A DNA stretch of 64,000 bases, from positions 148,678-212,677 of the forward strand of contig SEAC01000020.1 in the NCBI GenBank assembly GCA_004173235.1. The letters run 5' to 3'. The notes beneath the pieces were generated by a model. The model was given only the letters and a program-made list of their open reading frames with translations. It did not search any database and was not told where the DNA came from. Shown one piece after another: positions 50,605 through 57,558 of this stretch. Made by a program: the position numbers and the translations under genes. The DNA is from Chitinophagaceae bacterium (lineage in GTDB: Bacteria; Bacteroidota; Bacteroidia; Chitinophagales; Chitinophagaceae). Position 1 is the stretch's first letter. Every line of letters starts with the position of its first letter.

Positions 50605-52404
50605 TCAGTAATCCAATTCCAGCCGCAGGCGGTCGCGCAATTCCTTCACGAGCGGGTATTGCTCCACCAGCTTGTTGAATTGCTCGCGCGAGCTGAGTGG
50701 AAGCGCGCTCAGGTCGGGTGCTTCGGTGGTTTCGCTGAGCGTAAGCAGCATCTGCAGCTGGCGGTTGCCGATGAACGTTTTGAGAAACTCGGTAGCCTTG
50801 GCCCGCTCGGCTTCCAGGAAGCGATAGGCGATGTTGTCGTTGGCCACTGCCTCGAACACGTGTTCTTCTTTGATGATGATCTGCGCCATCTCGAATGGAT
50901 TCCAGGCAGGGTTCTTCTCGTGCTTCAGCACCTTGATGAACGCGGCCCAGCCTTCGGTGAGCTTTTCCATCGTCAGCGGGTGGTCGGTGTTCACCACGCC
51001 GGCTTTGGCGGCAGCCTGGTTGCGGATGGCGTCGAGGTTCATCTTTCCCTTGAACGATTTCGGCGCGGCAGCACCCACTTGCGCAACGGGCGGTGCGGGA
51101 GCTTCCACCACTTTCGGTGCCAGTGCTTCCACGCGTTCCGCGGTGGGCTCTTCGATGACCAGCTTTGCGCTTTCTATTGAGGTGTTCGTTGCCGCGGGTG
51201 TGCCTTTCTTTTCGAGCACGATAGCCGGGATGGCCTTGAATGCAACAACGCGCGCATTATCCGTTACTTTTTTTTTACCCAGAGCAGCGGCATCGGCCGA
51301 CAGGTGCAGTGCCTGCTTGAGGTAGCAAAGCTTCACCAGCGCAAGCTCCACGTGGAGGCGCTTGTTGCGTGCGCTGCGGAATGCGGCCTCCGATTCGTTG
51401 AGCACGTTGAGCATGCTTACGAGGTAGCCGGTATCCACTTTCTGCGCGTAGTCGGTGTAGCGCTTGCGGAAGCTTTCCACCACTTCGAGCAGGGAAGCCA
51501 CGCGGCTGTCTTTGCAGATGAGGAGGTTGCGCCCGAACTCGGCAAAGCCGTTGAGCACGGAGTCGCCTTCGAAGCCTTTCTTGTTAATGTCGTCGAAGAG
51601 GAGCAGCGCGCCGGCCAGGTCCTGGTCGAGCATGCAGTCCATCAGCTTGAAGTAGTAATCGGCGTCGAGGATGTTGAGGTGATCGAGCGTGTTGTTGTAG
51701 GTAAGCTCGCCGCTGGTGAACGACACGATCTTGTCGAGGATGGAAAGCGCATCGCGCATGCAGCCTTCGCTTTTTTGCGCAATGAGCTGGAGGCCGGTTT
51801 CTTCGGCGTTGACGCCTTCTTTGGAGGCGATGCCGGCGAGGTGGTTGACGGTATCCTGCAGGGTGATGCGCTTGAAATCGAAGATCTGGCAGCGGCTGAG
51901 GATGGTGGGAAGGATCTTGTGCTTTTCGGTGGTGGCGAGGATGAACTTGGCATACGACGGCGGCTCCTCGAGGGTTTTGAGGAAGGCGTTAAAGGCCGCC
52001 GAAGAGAGCATGTGCACCTCATCGATGATGTATACCTTGTATTTGCCTGCCTGCGGTGCAAAGCGCACCTGCTCCACCAGCGCGCGGATGTCGTCTACCG
52101 AGTTGTTGGACGCGGCATCGAGCTCGTGGATGTTCATCGAAGTGCCTTCGTTGAACGATGTGCAGGAGGCGCAGCTGTCGCAGGCCTCGCCTTCGGAGGT
52201 CTGGTTCTGGCAGTTGATCGTTTTGGCGAAGATCCGCGCGCAGGTGGTTTTGCCCACGCCGCGCGGTCCGCAAAACAGGAAGGCGTGCGCCAGGTGGCCG
52301 GTTTTGATGGCGTTGCGGAGGGTAGTTGTAATATGTTCCTGGCCCACGACGGTGTCGAAGGTCTGGGGGCGGTATTTGCGGGCGGAGACGATGAATTTTT
52401 CCAT
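50605..52404 (-). CDS. dnaX: DNA polymerase III subunit gamma/tau
   Basis: Clamp-loader ATPase. Seen: 599 residues; ARKYRPQTFDTVVGQEHIT; Walker A GPRGVGKTTCARIF at about 45; zinc-binding cysteines in CQNQTSEGEACDSCASC; Walker B-like IDEVHMLS; sensor region ATTEKHKILPTILSRCQ; then a long tau-type C-terminus with alanine/proline linker (VEAPAPPVAQVGA). MEKFIVSA (52404) is the start. A possible frameshift site for a short gamma form was not found by eye. Single gene. Confidence 0.96.
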   Translation of the reverse strand: MEKFIVSARKYRPQTFDTVVGQEHITTTLRNAIKTGHLAHAFLFCGPRGVGKTTCARIFAKTINCQNQTSEGEACDSCASCTSFNEGTSMNIHELDAASNNSVDDIRALVEQVRFAPQAGKYKVYIIDEVHMLSSAAFNAFLKTLEEPPSYAKFILATTEKHKILPTILSRCQIFDFKRITLQDTVNHLAGIASKEGVNAEETGLQLIAQKSEGCMRDALSILDKIVSFTSGELTYNNTLDHLNILDADYYFKLMDCMLDQDLAGALLLFDDINKKGFEGDSVLNGFAEFGRNLLICKDSRVASLLEVVESFRKRYTDYAQKVDTGYLVSMLNVLNESEAAFRSARNKRLHVELALVKLCYLKQALHLSADAAALGKKKVTDNARVVAFKAIPAIVLEKKGTPAATNTSIESAKLVIEEPTAERVEALAPKVVEAPAPPVAQVGAAAPKSFKGKMNLDAIRNQAAAKAGVVNTDHPLTMEKLTEGWAAFIKVLKHEKNPAWNPFEMAQIIIKEEHVFEAVANDNIAYRFLEAERAKATEFLKTFIGNRQLQMLLTLSETTEAPDLSALPLSSREQFNKLVEQYPLVKELRDRLRLELDY

Positions 52405-52621
52405 GGCAGCTTGAGGGCTGCAAGATACGAATCGGATCGCGGATGGGGGCGGGGGATGTAGGGAACGACCTGCGTTGGTAGGGCGCACTTCGTTGCCCGC
52501 GATCATCCAGGTAGTATGGAGCGCACCCGGGAGGGTGCCGTGTCGCTGGCCCCGGGCGCAAGCCGGGGAGTCGTAAAGGGAAAGGACAATGCACCCGGAG
52601 GGGGTGCCGTGATGTTTGTGT
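52405..52621. repeat. Spacer upstream of dnaX with CACCCGG-type palindromes
   Basis: No gene. Two short REP-like palindromes, GCGCACCCGGGAGGGTGCC (about 52520) and GCACCCGGAGGGGGTGCC (about 52591), plus CCCCGGGCGCAAGCCGGGG between them. The stretch ends where the attC-like site at 52622 begins. Confidence 0.6.
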
Positions 52622-52708
52622 GGGGCACTTTCGGCTCAACGATAAAGCTCTTTGCACAGATCCTGTATCTGGAAATCGACATAGTTCATGTTAGGCGAAG
52701 TGCCCTGG
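52622..52708 (-). mobile_element. attC-like site downstream of higA
   Basis: On the minus strand the site runs from GCCTAAC (52697-52691) to GTTGAGC (52640-52634), about 64 bases, with both ends matching integron R boxes (RYYYAAC and GTTRRRY). A small inner hairpin CAGAT/ATCTG lies between. Outer flanks extend the symmetry: plus strand 52622-52640 (GGGGCACTTTCGGCTCAAC) mirrors 52690-52708. It starts 12 bases after the higA stop, as expected for a cassette attC. Confidence 0.6.
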
Positions 52709-53065
52709 TCAGTAGCTTTGAATAAGGACGTCAGTCGGGATGTTCAGCGCATCATGAAGCTGGCGGATCATCTCCAGGCTAAGCTTGCGTTTTCGGTTGA
52801 GAATCTCGCTAACCCGGCTCTTTAGCCCGACAATCTTTGCAAGGTCCGCCTGATTGTAGCCAAGTTGCTCCATGCGGAAACGAATGGCTTCAATCGGATC
52901 TGGCAGGCCGATCGGAAATTGCTCATTCTCGTATTTCTCTATAAGGATGCTAAGCACCTCCAACTCATCTCCTTCAGCCGTGCCGGGTCGGGAATCAAAA
53001 ATAGCTTCGAGACGCTGCATGGCTGCCTGATGGTCTTTCTTCGTCTTTATTGGATACACTGTCAT
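52709..53065 (-). CDS. higA: Antitoxin HigA, XRE-type
   Basis: 118 residues. Neutralises HigB and represses the operon. Seen: N-terminal helix region (AAMQRLEAIFDSRPGTAEGDE), then a Cro/C1 helix-turn-helix at about 63-115: YNQADLAKIVGLKSRVSEIL, NRKRKLSLEMIRQLHDAL. It follows the toxin gene with three bases between, the toxin-first order typical of higBA. Confidence 0.92.
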   Translation of the reverse strand: MTVYPIKTKKDHQAAMQRLEAIFDSRPGTAEGDELEVLSILIEKYENEQFPIGLPDPIEAIRFRMEQLGYNQADLAKIVGLKSRVSEILNRKRKLSLEMIRQLHDALNIPTDVLIQSY

Positions 53066-53068
53066 GGG

Positions 53069-53362
53069 TCAAATCGTTGTGGCGTCGATCCTGTCGTACT
53101 GGCTGTGTGTGCCAACGAAGCGGATCCACACCATTTGGTAAGGAAAATTGATCTTTACGATGAGGCGGTAGTGATTGCCTTTGATATTGAAAACAACACG
53201 ATTGTCGGCAAGAAAGCTTGCACTGGGATAATCCCGCTTGATGTCCTTGGGACCTTTCCAAAAAGATGCATCGGCTTCCTGATACCAAGCCTTGAGCTGT
53301 TGCTCACAGTCAGGATGCTTAACCCAGAAGTCGCGAAGTGTCTTTTTGGCGATTACCCGCAC
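53069..53362 (-). CDS. higB: Toxin HigB, RelE-like mRNA interferase
   Basis: 97 residues. Ribosome-dependent RNase that stops growth when HigA is lost. Seen: MRVIAKKTLRDFWVKHPDCE, the DIKRDYPSASFL segment, VFNIKGNHYRLIVKINF and IRFVGTHSQYDRID, all usual for HigB. The start is GTG. A TACCTTTG -7 box and a palindromic operator lie just upstream at 53377-53407. Confidence 0.92.
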   Translation of the reverse strand: MRVIAKKTLRDFWVKHPDCEQQLKAWYQEADASFWKGPKDIKRDYPSASFLADNRVVFNIKGNHYRLIVKINFPYQMVWIRFVGTHSQYDRIDATTI

Positions 53363-53376
53363 CTAATGTCTTTTGG

Positions 53377-53407
53377 CAAAGGTAGGAATTGTTCCCGTAT
53401 TGGGAAC
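53377..53407 (-). promoter_or_regulatory. higBA promoter with palindromic operator
   Basis: -7 box TACCTTTG (minus strand, 53377-53384), 14 bases before the GTG. Immediately upstream is the palindrome GTTCCC-GTATT-GGGAAC (53391-53407), which covers the -33 region. Inferred: binding site of the HigA repressor. Confidence 0.65.
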
Positions 53408-53428
53408 TAAAGTTATAGGACGGGTTCG

Positions 53429-53448
53429 CCTGGGCATTTTCGCCTAAC
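53429..53448. repeat. Right end of the higBA unit (20-bp inverted-repeat partner of 52690-52708)
   Basis: CCTGGGCATTTTCGCCTAAC; its complement GTTAGGCGAAAATGCCCAGG matches 52690-52708 (GTTAGGCGAAGTGCCCTGG) with three differences. It holds the GTTAGGC cassette boundary on the minus strand. Confidence 0.7.
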
Positions 53449-53640
53449 GTTGAAGCATTGGCGATGTGGCGGTATTCTGAGTTCTGTCTGCCCGGTGCCG
53501 CTGCTGATTAAAGATACAAAAGCTCATTGTTTATTCTGTTGCTCGGCATTATTCGTCTGACGAAACCGAAGCCGATTAATGAATAAAAAGCTGAGAATAT
53601 AGTCGTCACCCGCCATATTGCCAATGCAATGTTAGCAGCA
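53441..53640 (-). mobile_element. attC-like palindromic element (about 200 bp) downstream of the DUF305 gene
   Basis: 53441-53472 (GCCTAACGTTGAAGCATTGG then CGATGTGGCGG) mirrors 53609-53640 (CCGCCATATTGCCAATGC then AATGTTAGCAGC). On the minus strand it begins TGCTAAC (53637) and ends GTTAGGC (53448-53442), the R-box pattern of attC. It starts 53 bases after the DUF305 stop. The middle shows no gene. Long for an attC, so a MITE is the alternative. Confidence 0.6.
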
Positions 53641-53689
53641 TACCCTATTTTGTCGCGTAATGCAAACTTAATATTCTGTCGGAATTATC

Positions 53690-54148
53690 TTATTTCATCC
53701 GGTTCAGTATAGTTTCCATCTGTTGAATTTCTCGAACTTGCGCAGCAATAATGCTGTCTGCCAATTTTCTTACTTCTGGGTCTTTAATATTAGCATGCTT
53801 ACTCGTCAAGATTGCGGATGAGTGATGAGGTATCATTGCTTTCATATATTGTACATCACTGATAGGTGTTTGCGTCCGTAGTGCGGCAAGTGTCACAATA
53901 AAAACAATGATTGCTGTAATGATAATTCCTGTATTTGTCCTTTTGTTTGGGTACATTTTTCCCATCATGGTCATCATGACTATTGCCATAGGAGCAATCA
54001 TCAAAATTGCCATATAAATCCTTGTCGTACTTGTGTGATAATGTTCAATGCTGTCGACATTTAAGAACATTACGACATACATAATGATGAAAGAGATAAT
54101 CATCATCACTGTGAATTTCTTGTAGCTCATACCGTTCATATTTTCCAT
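53690..54148 (-). CDS. DUF305 family membrane protein (acquired)
   Basis: 152 residues. Seen: three transmembrane helices in the first 90 residues (FTVMMIISFIIMYVVMFLNV, IYMAILMIAPMAIVMMTMMG, IIITAIIVFIVTLAAL); then a short DUF305 domain with MKAMIPHHSSAILTSKHANI, where the HH pair is the likely metal-binding site, and IIAAQVREIQQMETIL. Members are often linked to copper or silver handling. The gene is clearly richer in A and T than its neighbours, a sign of transfer. It sits alone in an attC-bounded unit. Confidence 0.85.
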   Translation of the reverse strand: MENMNGMSYKKFTVMMIISFIIMYVVMFLNVDSIEHYHTSTTRIYMAILMIAPMAIVMMTMMGKMYPNKRTNTGIIITAIIVFIVTLAALRTQTPISDVQYMKAMIPHHSSAILTSKHANIKDPEVRKLADSIIAAQVREIQQMETILNRMK

Positions 54149-54258
54149 GTCTCTAATTTTGGTGATTATTGATGCGATTGACTACAAAAGTCAAACCATA
54201 GAAGTCGTTTGTCAAAGGATAAGGTTGCAGTCAATCAAAATGTACGGACTGTCAACAC

Positions 54259-54273
54259 GGGTTGCTGCTAACA
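54259..54273. repeat. Outer end of the DUF305 unit
   Basis: GGGTTGCTGCTAACA; its complement TGTTAGCAGCAACCC matches 53630-53645 (TGTTAGCAGCATACCC) except for one inserted T. It marks the upstream boundary of the unit (GTTAGCA on the minus strand). Confidence 0.7.
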
Positions 54274-54406
54274 CACTAATATACGCAATGCGTTCTTCCG
54301 ATTGATTTCGTCGATCGCGCAAATCCACCCGGCAGGGTATCGCTTTGCGCAACCCGATCCATCCCCGCAGCGTCTGCAGCACCGCCAGACGCTTTTGACT
54401 TTTGAT

Positions 54407-54790
54407 CATTCAACCCCCCACCCGTCTCCATCCACGGAACAAGCCGTTCCACCCCCCCGGAATCGTTTCCCTGCCCGATCCAACCCTTGATTACTGTCAA
54501 ACAACGAAGTTTGGCCCCGGAACAGCCTGTTCCAGCTTCAGGAATCGTTTCCTGGCTGCATTCCAGGCCCGGATTACTGTCAAACAACGAAGTTTGGCCC
54601 CGGAACAGCCTGTTCCACCTCCAGGAATCGTTTCCTGCCTGCATTCCAGGCCCGGATTACTGTCAAACAACGAAGTTTGGCCCCGGAACAGCCCGTTCCG
54701 CCCCCAGGAATCGTTTCCTGGCCCCGTTCCAGCCCCGGTTTCCTGTCAAACAACCAAGCTTGGCCGCGGAACAGCCCGTTCCGGCCCCGC
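54407..54790. repeat. 83-bp tandem repeat, about 4.5 copies
   Basis: Copies start at 54407 (degenerate), 54490, 54573, 54656 and 54739 (partial), an exact 83-base period. Each copy has CAAACAACGAAGTTTG (small hairpin), GGAACAGCCTGTTCC (15-bp palindrome) and AGGAATCGTTTCCT (inverted repeat). As 83 is not a multiple of three, the reading frame shifts at each copy, so the open frames across it are unlikely to be genes. Lies between the DUF305 unit and the DUF6261 gene. Confidence 0.92.
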
Positions 54791-54875
54791 CCTCCCGGTG
54801 TGGGCCCTTTTTTTTGCCGCTATGATGCGTGAACTATTTGGATTATATTAGAGGTACAACCAAAACTTTAAAATT

Positions 54876-55640
54876 ATGTTCCATCGAATCCAACTGTACG
54901 ACCTCCGCATCGCGGAAATGATCCAGTTTCTGGCCCAGCTCCGCACCCAGTTTGACGATGCCCGCCACCTTCCGCCCACTGTGGTGGCGCTGCTCGCCGA
55001 TCTAAAGTCGGTAGAGGCCGACATCGACCAGCTGTATAAGCGCGATACCGCGAAGCAGCTTACCGAGCAAGCCGTGGCGCAGGACGGTCTGCGCGACCAG
55101 CACCTGAGCTGCCTCTACCAGCTTGTTGCCATCCATGCCAACGATCCCGATGCCGCAATGGCTGCCGCTGCCGCTCGCATCGGACAGGTGACGCAGAAGT
55201 ACGGCACCACCAGCCACATCACCAAGCTGGGTCTCAATGCCGAAACGGCGGTCATCGGCAACCTGTTGGCCGACCTTGCACGCCCCGTGCATGCCGACGA
55301 CCTGGCCCTTTTAGGTTTCGGACGCTGGCTGGCTGCCCTCAAAGCCGCCAACACCGCGGTGAACGATACGCTCCTCGAACGAGCCAGCCTCAACGCCGAT
55401 CGGGAGCTGCCCTTCAAGATGAAAGACAAACGCAGTGAAGCCCGCCGCCTCTACGCGAAGCTGCTCGACAAATGCCCCCATTTCCAGGAGGAATCCGCGA
55501 ACGGCGAGCCCTGGCCTGACCTGGAGCGGAAGGTCAATGCCATCACCGGCGACTACGATCGTATCATCTCAATAAGAAAGGGCAAGGCCGCGTCAGAACA
55601 GGAGGCGGAGGCCAGGATAAACTCTGAGCCCGGAGTTTGA
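54876..55640 (+). CDS. DUF6261-like protein
   Basis: 254 residues, mainly helical. Seen: FHRIQLYDLRIAEMIQFL at the start; a central GTTSHITKLGLNAETAVI segment; then ARPVHADDLALLGFGRWL and a charged C-terminal tail. No signal peptide or membrane helix. It fits the DUF6261 family of Bacteroidota by overall pattern, function unknown. It lies directly after the 83-bp repeats; a TATATTAG stretch about 30 bases upstream could be its promoter. A terminator follows. Confidence 0.65.
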   Translation: MFHRIQLYDLRIAEMIQFLAQLRTQFDDARHLPPTVVALLADLKSVEADIDQLYKRDTAKQLTEQAVAQDGLRDQHLSCLYQLVAIHANDPDAAMAAAAARIGQVTQKYGTTSHITKLGLNAETAVIGNLLADLARPVHADDLALLGFGRWLAALKAANTAVNDTLLERASLNADRELPFKMKDKRSEARRLYAKLLDKCPHFQEESANGEPWPDLERKVNAITGDYDRIISIRKGKAASEQEAEARINSEPGV

Positions 55641-55660
55641 TTTCAGATTTTCGATAACAG

Positions 55661-55686
55661 CGGATCGCGAGCGCGATCCGTTTTTT
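55661..55686 (+). terminator. Terminator of the DUF6261-like gene
   Basis: CGGATCGC (55661-55668) pairs with GCGATCCG (55673-55680), loop GAGC, then six T. Shares the GGATCGC core with the hairpins at 2053 and 33864. Confidence 0.85.
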
Positions 55687-55773
55687 ATGTAGCAAACGGG
55701 CGCGGCAGGGGCAATATCGACGAGTAACGTGCAATGCTCCCCGCCGCGCCCGTAGTATCTACCCTCGGGGGGC

Positions 55774-55812
55774 GGCCGTCATCCCGGTGCACAGCACCGG
55801 GATCCACGACGG
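55774..55812 (+). repeat. REP-like palindrome (GTCATCCCG ... CGGGATCC)
   Basis: GTCATCCCGGTGC pairs with GCACCGGGAT; one of about seven copies in the window with the same outer words. Others: 8.6-8.9 kb, 57.75, 57.81 (reverse), 57.95 and 58.05 kb. Confidence 0.8.
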
Positions 55813-55850
55813 AGTGCCTTGGCGGGGCGGAGTGCGCACAGCTCGTGACG

Positions 55851-56213
55851 TCACATCAGCAACAGGCACGCGATACCCGCAAGCGCCGGCACCGCCTGCA
55901 CGAAGAAGATCTTTTTGCTGGCCGTTGCTGCACCAAAGATGCCGGCGATGGCCACGCACGCGAGAAAGAACAAGGCCACGTTCCTGCTCCATACGGCGTC
56001 GTTGATGAAGAAGCTCCAGATGAGGCCGGCGGCGAGGAAGCCATTGTATAAACCCTGGTTGGCGGCGAGGCCTTTGGTGGCAGGGAACAGGTGGCCCGGA
56101 AGCGAACGGAAGGTCTTCCTGCCGATCGTTTCCCACGCAAACATTTCGAAGTAGAGGAAGTAGAGGTGCTCCAGTGCAACGAGCCCGATGAGGATTTTTG
56201 CCAGCGTTTCCAT
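55851..56213 (-). CDS. DUF1304 family membrane protein
   Basis: 120 residues with four transmembrane helices. Seen: ILIGLVALEHLYFLYFEMF, the family's conserved EHLYF motif near the N-terminus; NQGLYNGFLAAGLIWSFF; VALFFLACVAIAGIFGA; and a last helix. METLAKIL at 56213 is preferred to an upstream ATG. Function unknown. It lies among REP-like repeats. Confidence 0.88.
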   Translation of the reverse strand: METLAKILIGLVALEHLYFLYFEMFAWETIGRKTFRSLPGHLFPATKGLAANQGLYNGFLAAGLIWSFFINDAVWSRNVALFFLACVAIAGIFGAATASKKIFFVQAVPALAGIACLLLM

Positions 56214-56287
56214 ATCCGGAATATAGCACCTCTCCCGCACATACTGCCCGGATCACATCTCCCTTCGTGCTGCTGGCCTGGTGCCGG

Positions 56288-56334
56288 GCAGATTGCTTCG
56301 CCCACTCCACTTCGTTCGCGGGCTCGCAATGACG
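56288..56334. repeat. Dispersed palindrome, GATTGCTTCG ... CTCGCAATGACG type
   Basis: AGATTGCTTCG followed by CGCGGGCTCGCAATGACG. Sequences of this type are scattered in many bacterial genomes. Only one copy is seen here. Confidence 0.6.
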
Positions 56335-56376
56335 GCGCATGACGGTATCACCCGAATCCGGATTTCCAACTCCCAC

Positions 56377-57546
56377 CTAATTCAGCACCGGGTGCGGTTT
56401 GAATTCCCGCGTGCGGTCGAAGAGGTAGCGGTAGGTAGTGAGCTTACGGCTCACGTAAGTGGTTTCCGAAATGTTTTTCGCCACGTTGATCATCTTGGGG
56501 TTGAAGTCGCCGATCCATTGCATCTCGTATTGCTCGTATTCGATGTGCTGCATTACGGCTCCGGCGCGTTTGATGAGGAAGGAATCGAGCCCTTTACCCT
56601 GGAATTCGGGCACCACGCCAAACACGAGGCCCGTGGCCTTTGTGCAGGGCTTTGTTTTTTTGAGCCAGAGAAACTTCAGCTTTTGCAGCAACCCGAACTT
56701 TCCGTGCAGGTGCCGGAACCACTGGTTCAGATCGGGCAGGTTGACGAAGAGCGCCAGCGGTTCCCCGTTGCGGTACACAAACCATACGAGGCGTTCATCG
56801 AGCACAGGCTTCATCTTTTTAAACATGAGCACCACCTGCTCGGTCTTCATCTCCTTGAGCCCGCCATGACCTGCCCAGGCCGCGTTGTATATTTTGGTGA
56901 AGTCGGCGGCATATTTCTCGAGCTTGTTCTTTTCAATCGTGCGCGCGGTGAAGGAGGGATCAGCCTCGTAGGGCGCGGCGCGGTCGATGATCTTTTGCGT
57001 GAGCGGCTCCTTTATATGCTGGCCGAAGCAGATCTGGTTGAAGAAGGGCTTGAAGCCATAGTTTTCAAACAGCTGCTTGTAGTAGGGCATATTGAAATTC
57101 ATGCCGTAGAGTGGTGGCTGGAATCCTTCCACCTCGAGTCCCCACCAGCGGTCGCGCTCGCCGAAGTTGATCGGTCCGTCCATGGCTTCCAGGCCGCGCT
57201 GCAGCAACCAGTGTTTCGCTACGTCGAACAGCATGTCGGCGGCCTCCTGGTTGTTGATGCAGTCAAAAAAGCCACATCCGCCCACGGGCACTTCGTCGCC
57301 CTTGTTCCTGTACTTTTTATTGGTGAAGGCCGCGATGCGACCCACCAGCCTCCCAGCGTCGTCGCGCAGCACCCAGCGGGCCCCATCGCCAAATCGGTAG
57401 GTCTTGTTCTTCTCCCGGTCAAACACGTCGTTGATGTCTTTATCGAGCGGCTGGATATAGTGCGGGTTATTCTTGTTCACCACCGCATTCACATTGAGGA
57501 AGTCTTTTGCGCGTGCTGGCGTGGTCACTTCGGTCAGCTGGTACAT
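56377..57546 (-). CDS. GNAT-fold protein (YghO-like), function unknown
   Basis: 389 residues, cytosolic. Seen: an N-terminal region with FGDGARWVLRDDAGRLVGRIAAF (acyltransferase beta-bulge-like), GFFDCINNQEAADMLFD, MDGPINFGERDRWWGLEV, NMPYYKQLFENYGFKPFFNQ; and a second half with VFGVVPEFQGKGLDSFL, which looks like the acetyl-CoA loop of GNAT enzymes. No substrate is evident. A TAAATTTG -7 box lies four bases before the ATG. Confidence 0.78.
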   Translation of the reverse strand: MYQLTEVTTPARAKDFLNVNAVVNKNNPHYIQPLDKDINDVFDREKNKTYRFGDGARWVLRDDAGRLVGRIAAFTNKKYRNKGDEVPVGGCGFFDCINNQEAADMLFDVAKHWLLQRGLEAMDGPINFGERDRWWGLEVEGFQPPLYGMNFNMPYYKQLFENYGFKPFFNQICFGQHIKEPLTQKIIDRAAPYEADPSFTARTIEKNKLEKYAADFTKIYNAAWAGHGGLKEMKTEQVVLMFKKMKPVLDERLVWFVYRNGEPLALFVNLPDLNQWFRHLHGKFGLLQKLKFLWLKKTKPCTKATGLVFGVVPEFQGKGLDSFLIKRAGAVMQHIEYEQYEMQWIGDFNPKMINVAKNISETTYVSRKLTTYRYLFDRTREFKPHPVLN

Positions 57547-57550
57547 AGCG

Positions 57551-57558
57551 CAAATTTA
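57551..57558 (-). promoter_or_regulatory. -7 promoter box of the GNAT-like gene, inside a word array
   Basis: TAAATTTG on the minus strand, four bases before the ATG. Its first bases belong to the last CCCCATTA word of the array. Confidence 0.6.

Noticed and set aside
52405..52621. Possible SRP RNA gene upstream of dnaX.
   Set aside because: No GGAA-type apical loop or conserved SRP core is visible; the stretch is explained better by short REP-like palindromes.
54276..54851. Overlapping open frames on both strands across the 83-bp repeats, with repeated peptide patterns.
   Set aside because: They arise from the repeat itself. The period is not divisible by three, so each copy is read in a new frame, and none has a plausible start or relative.
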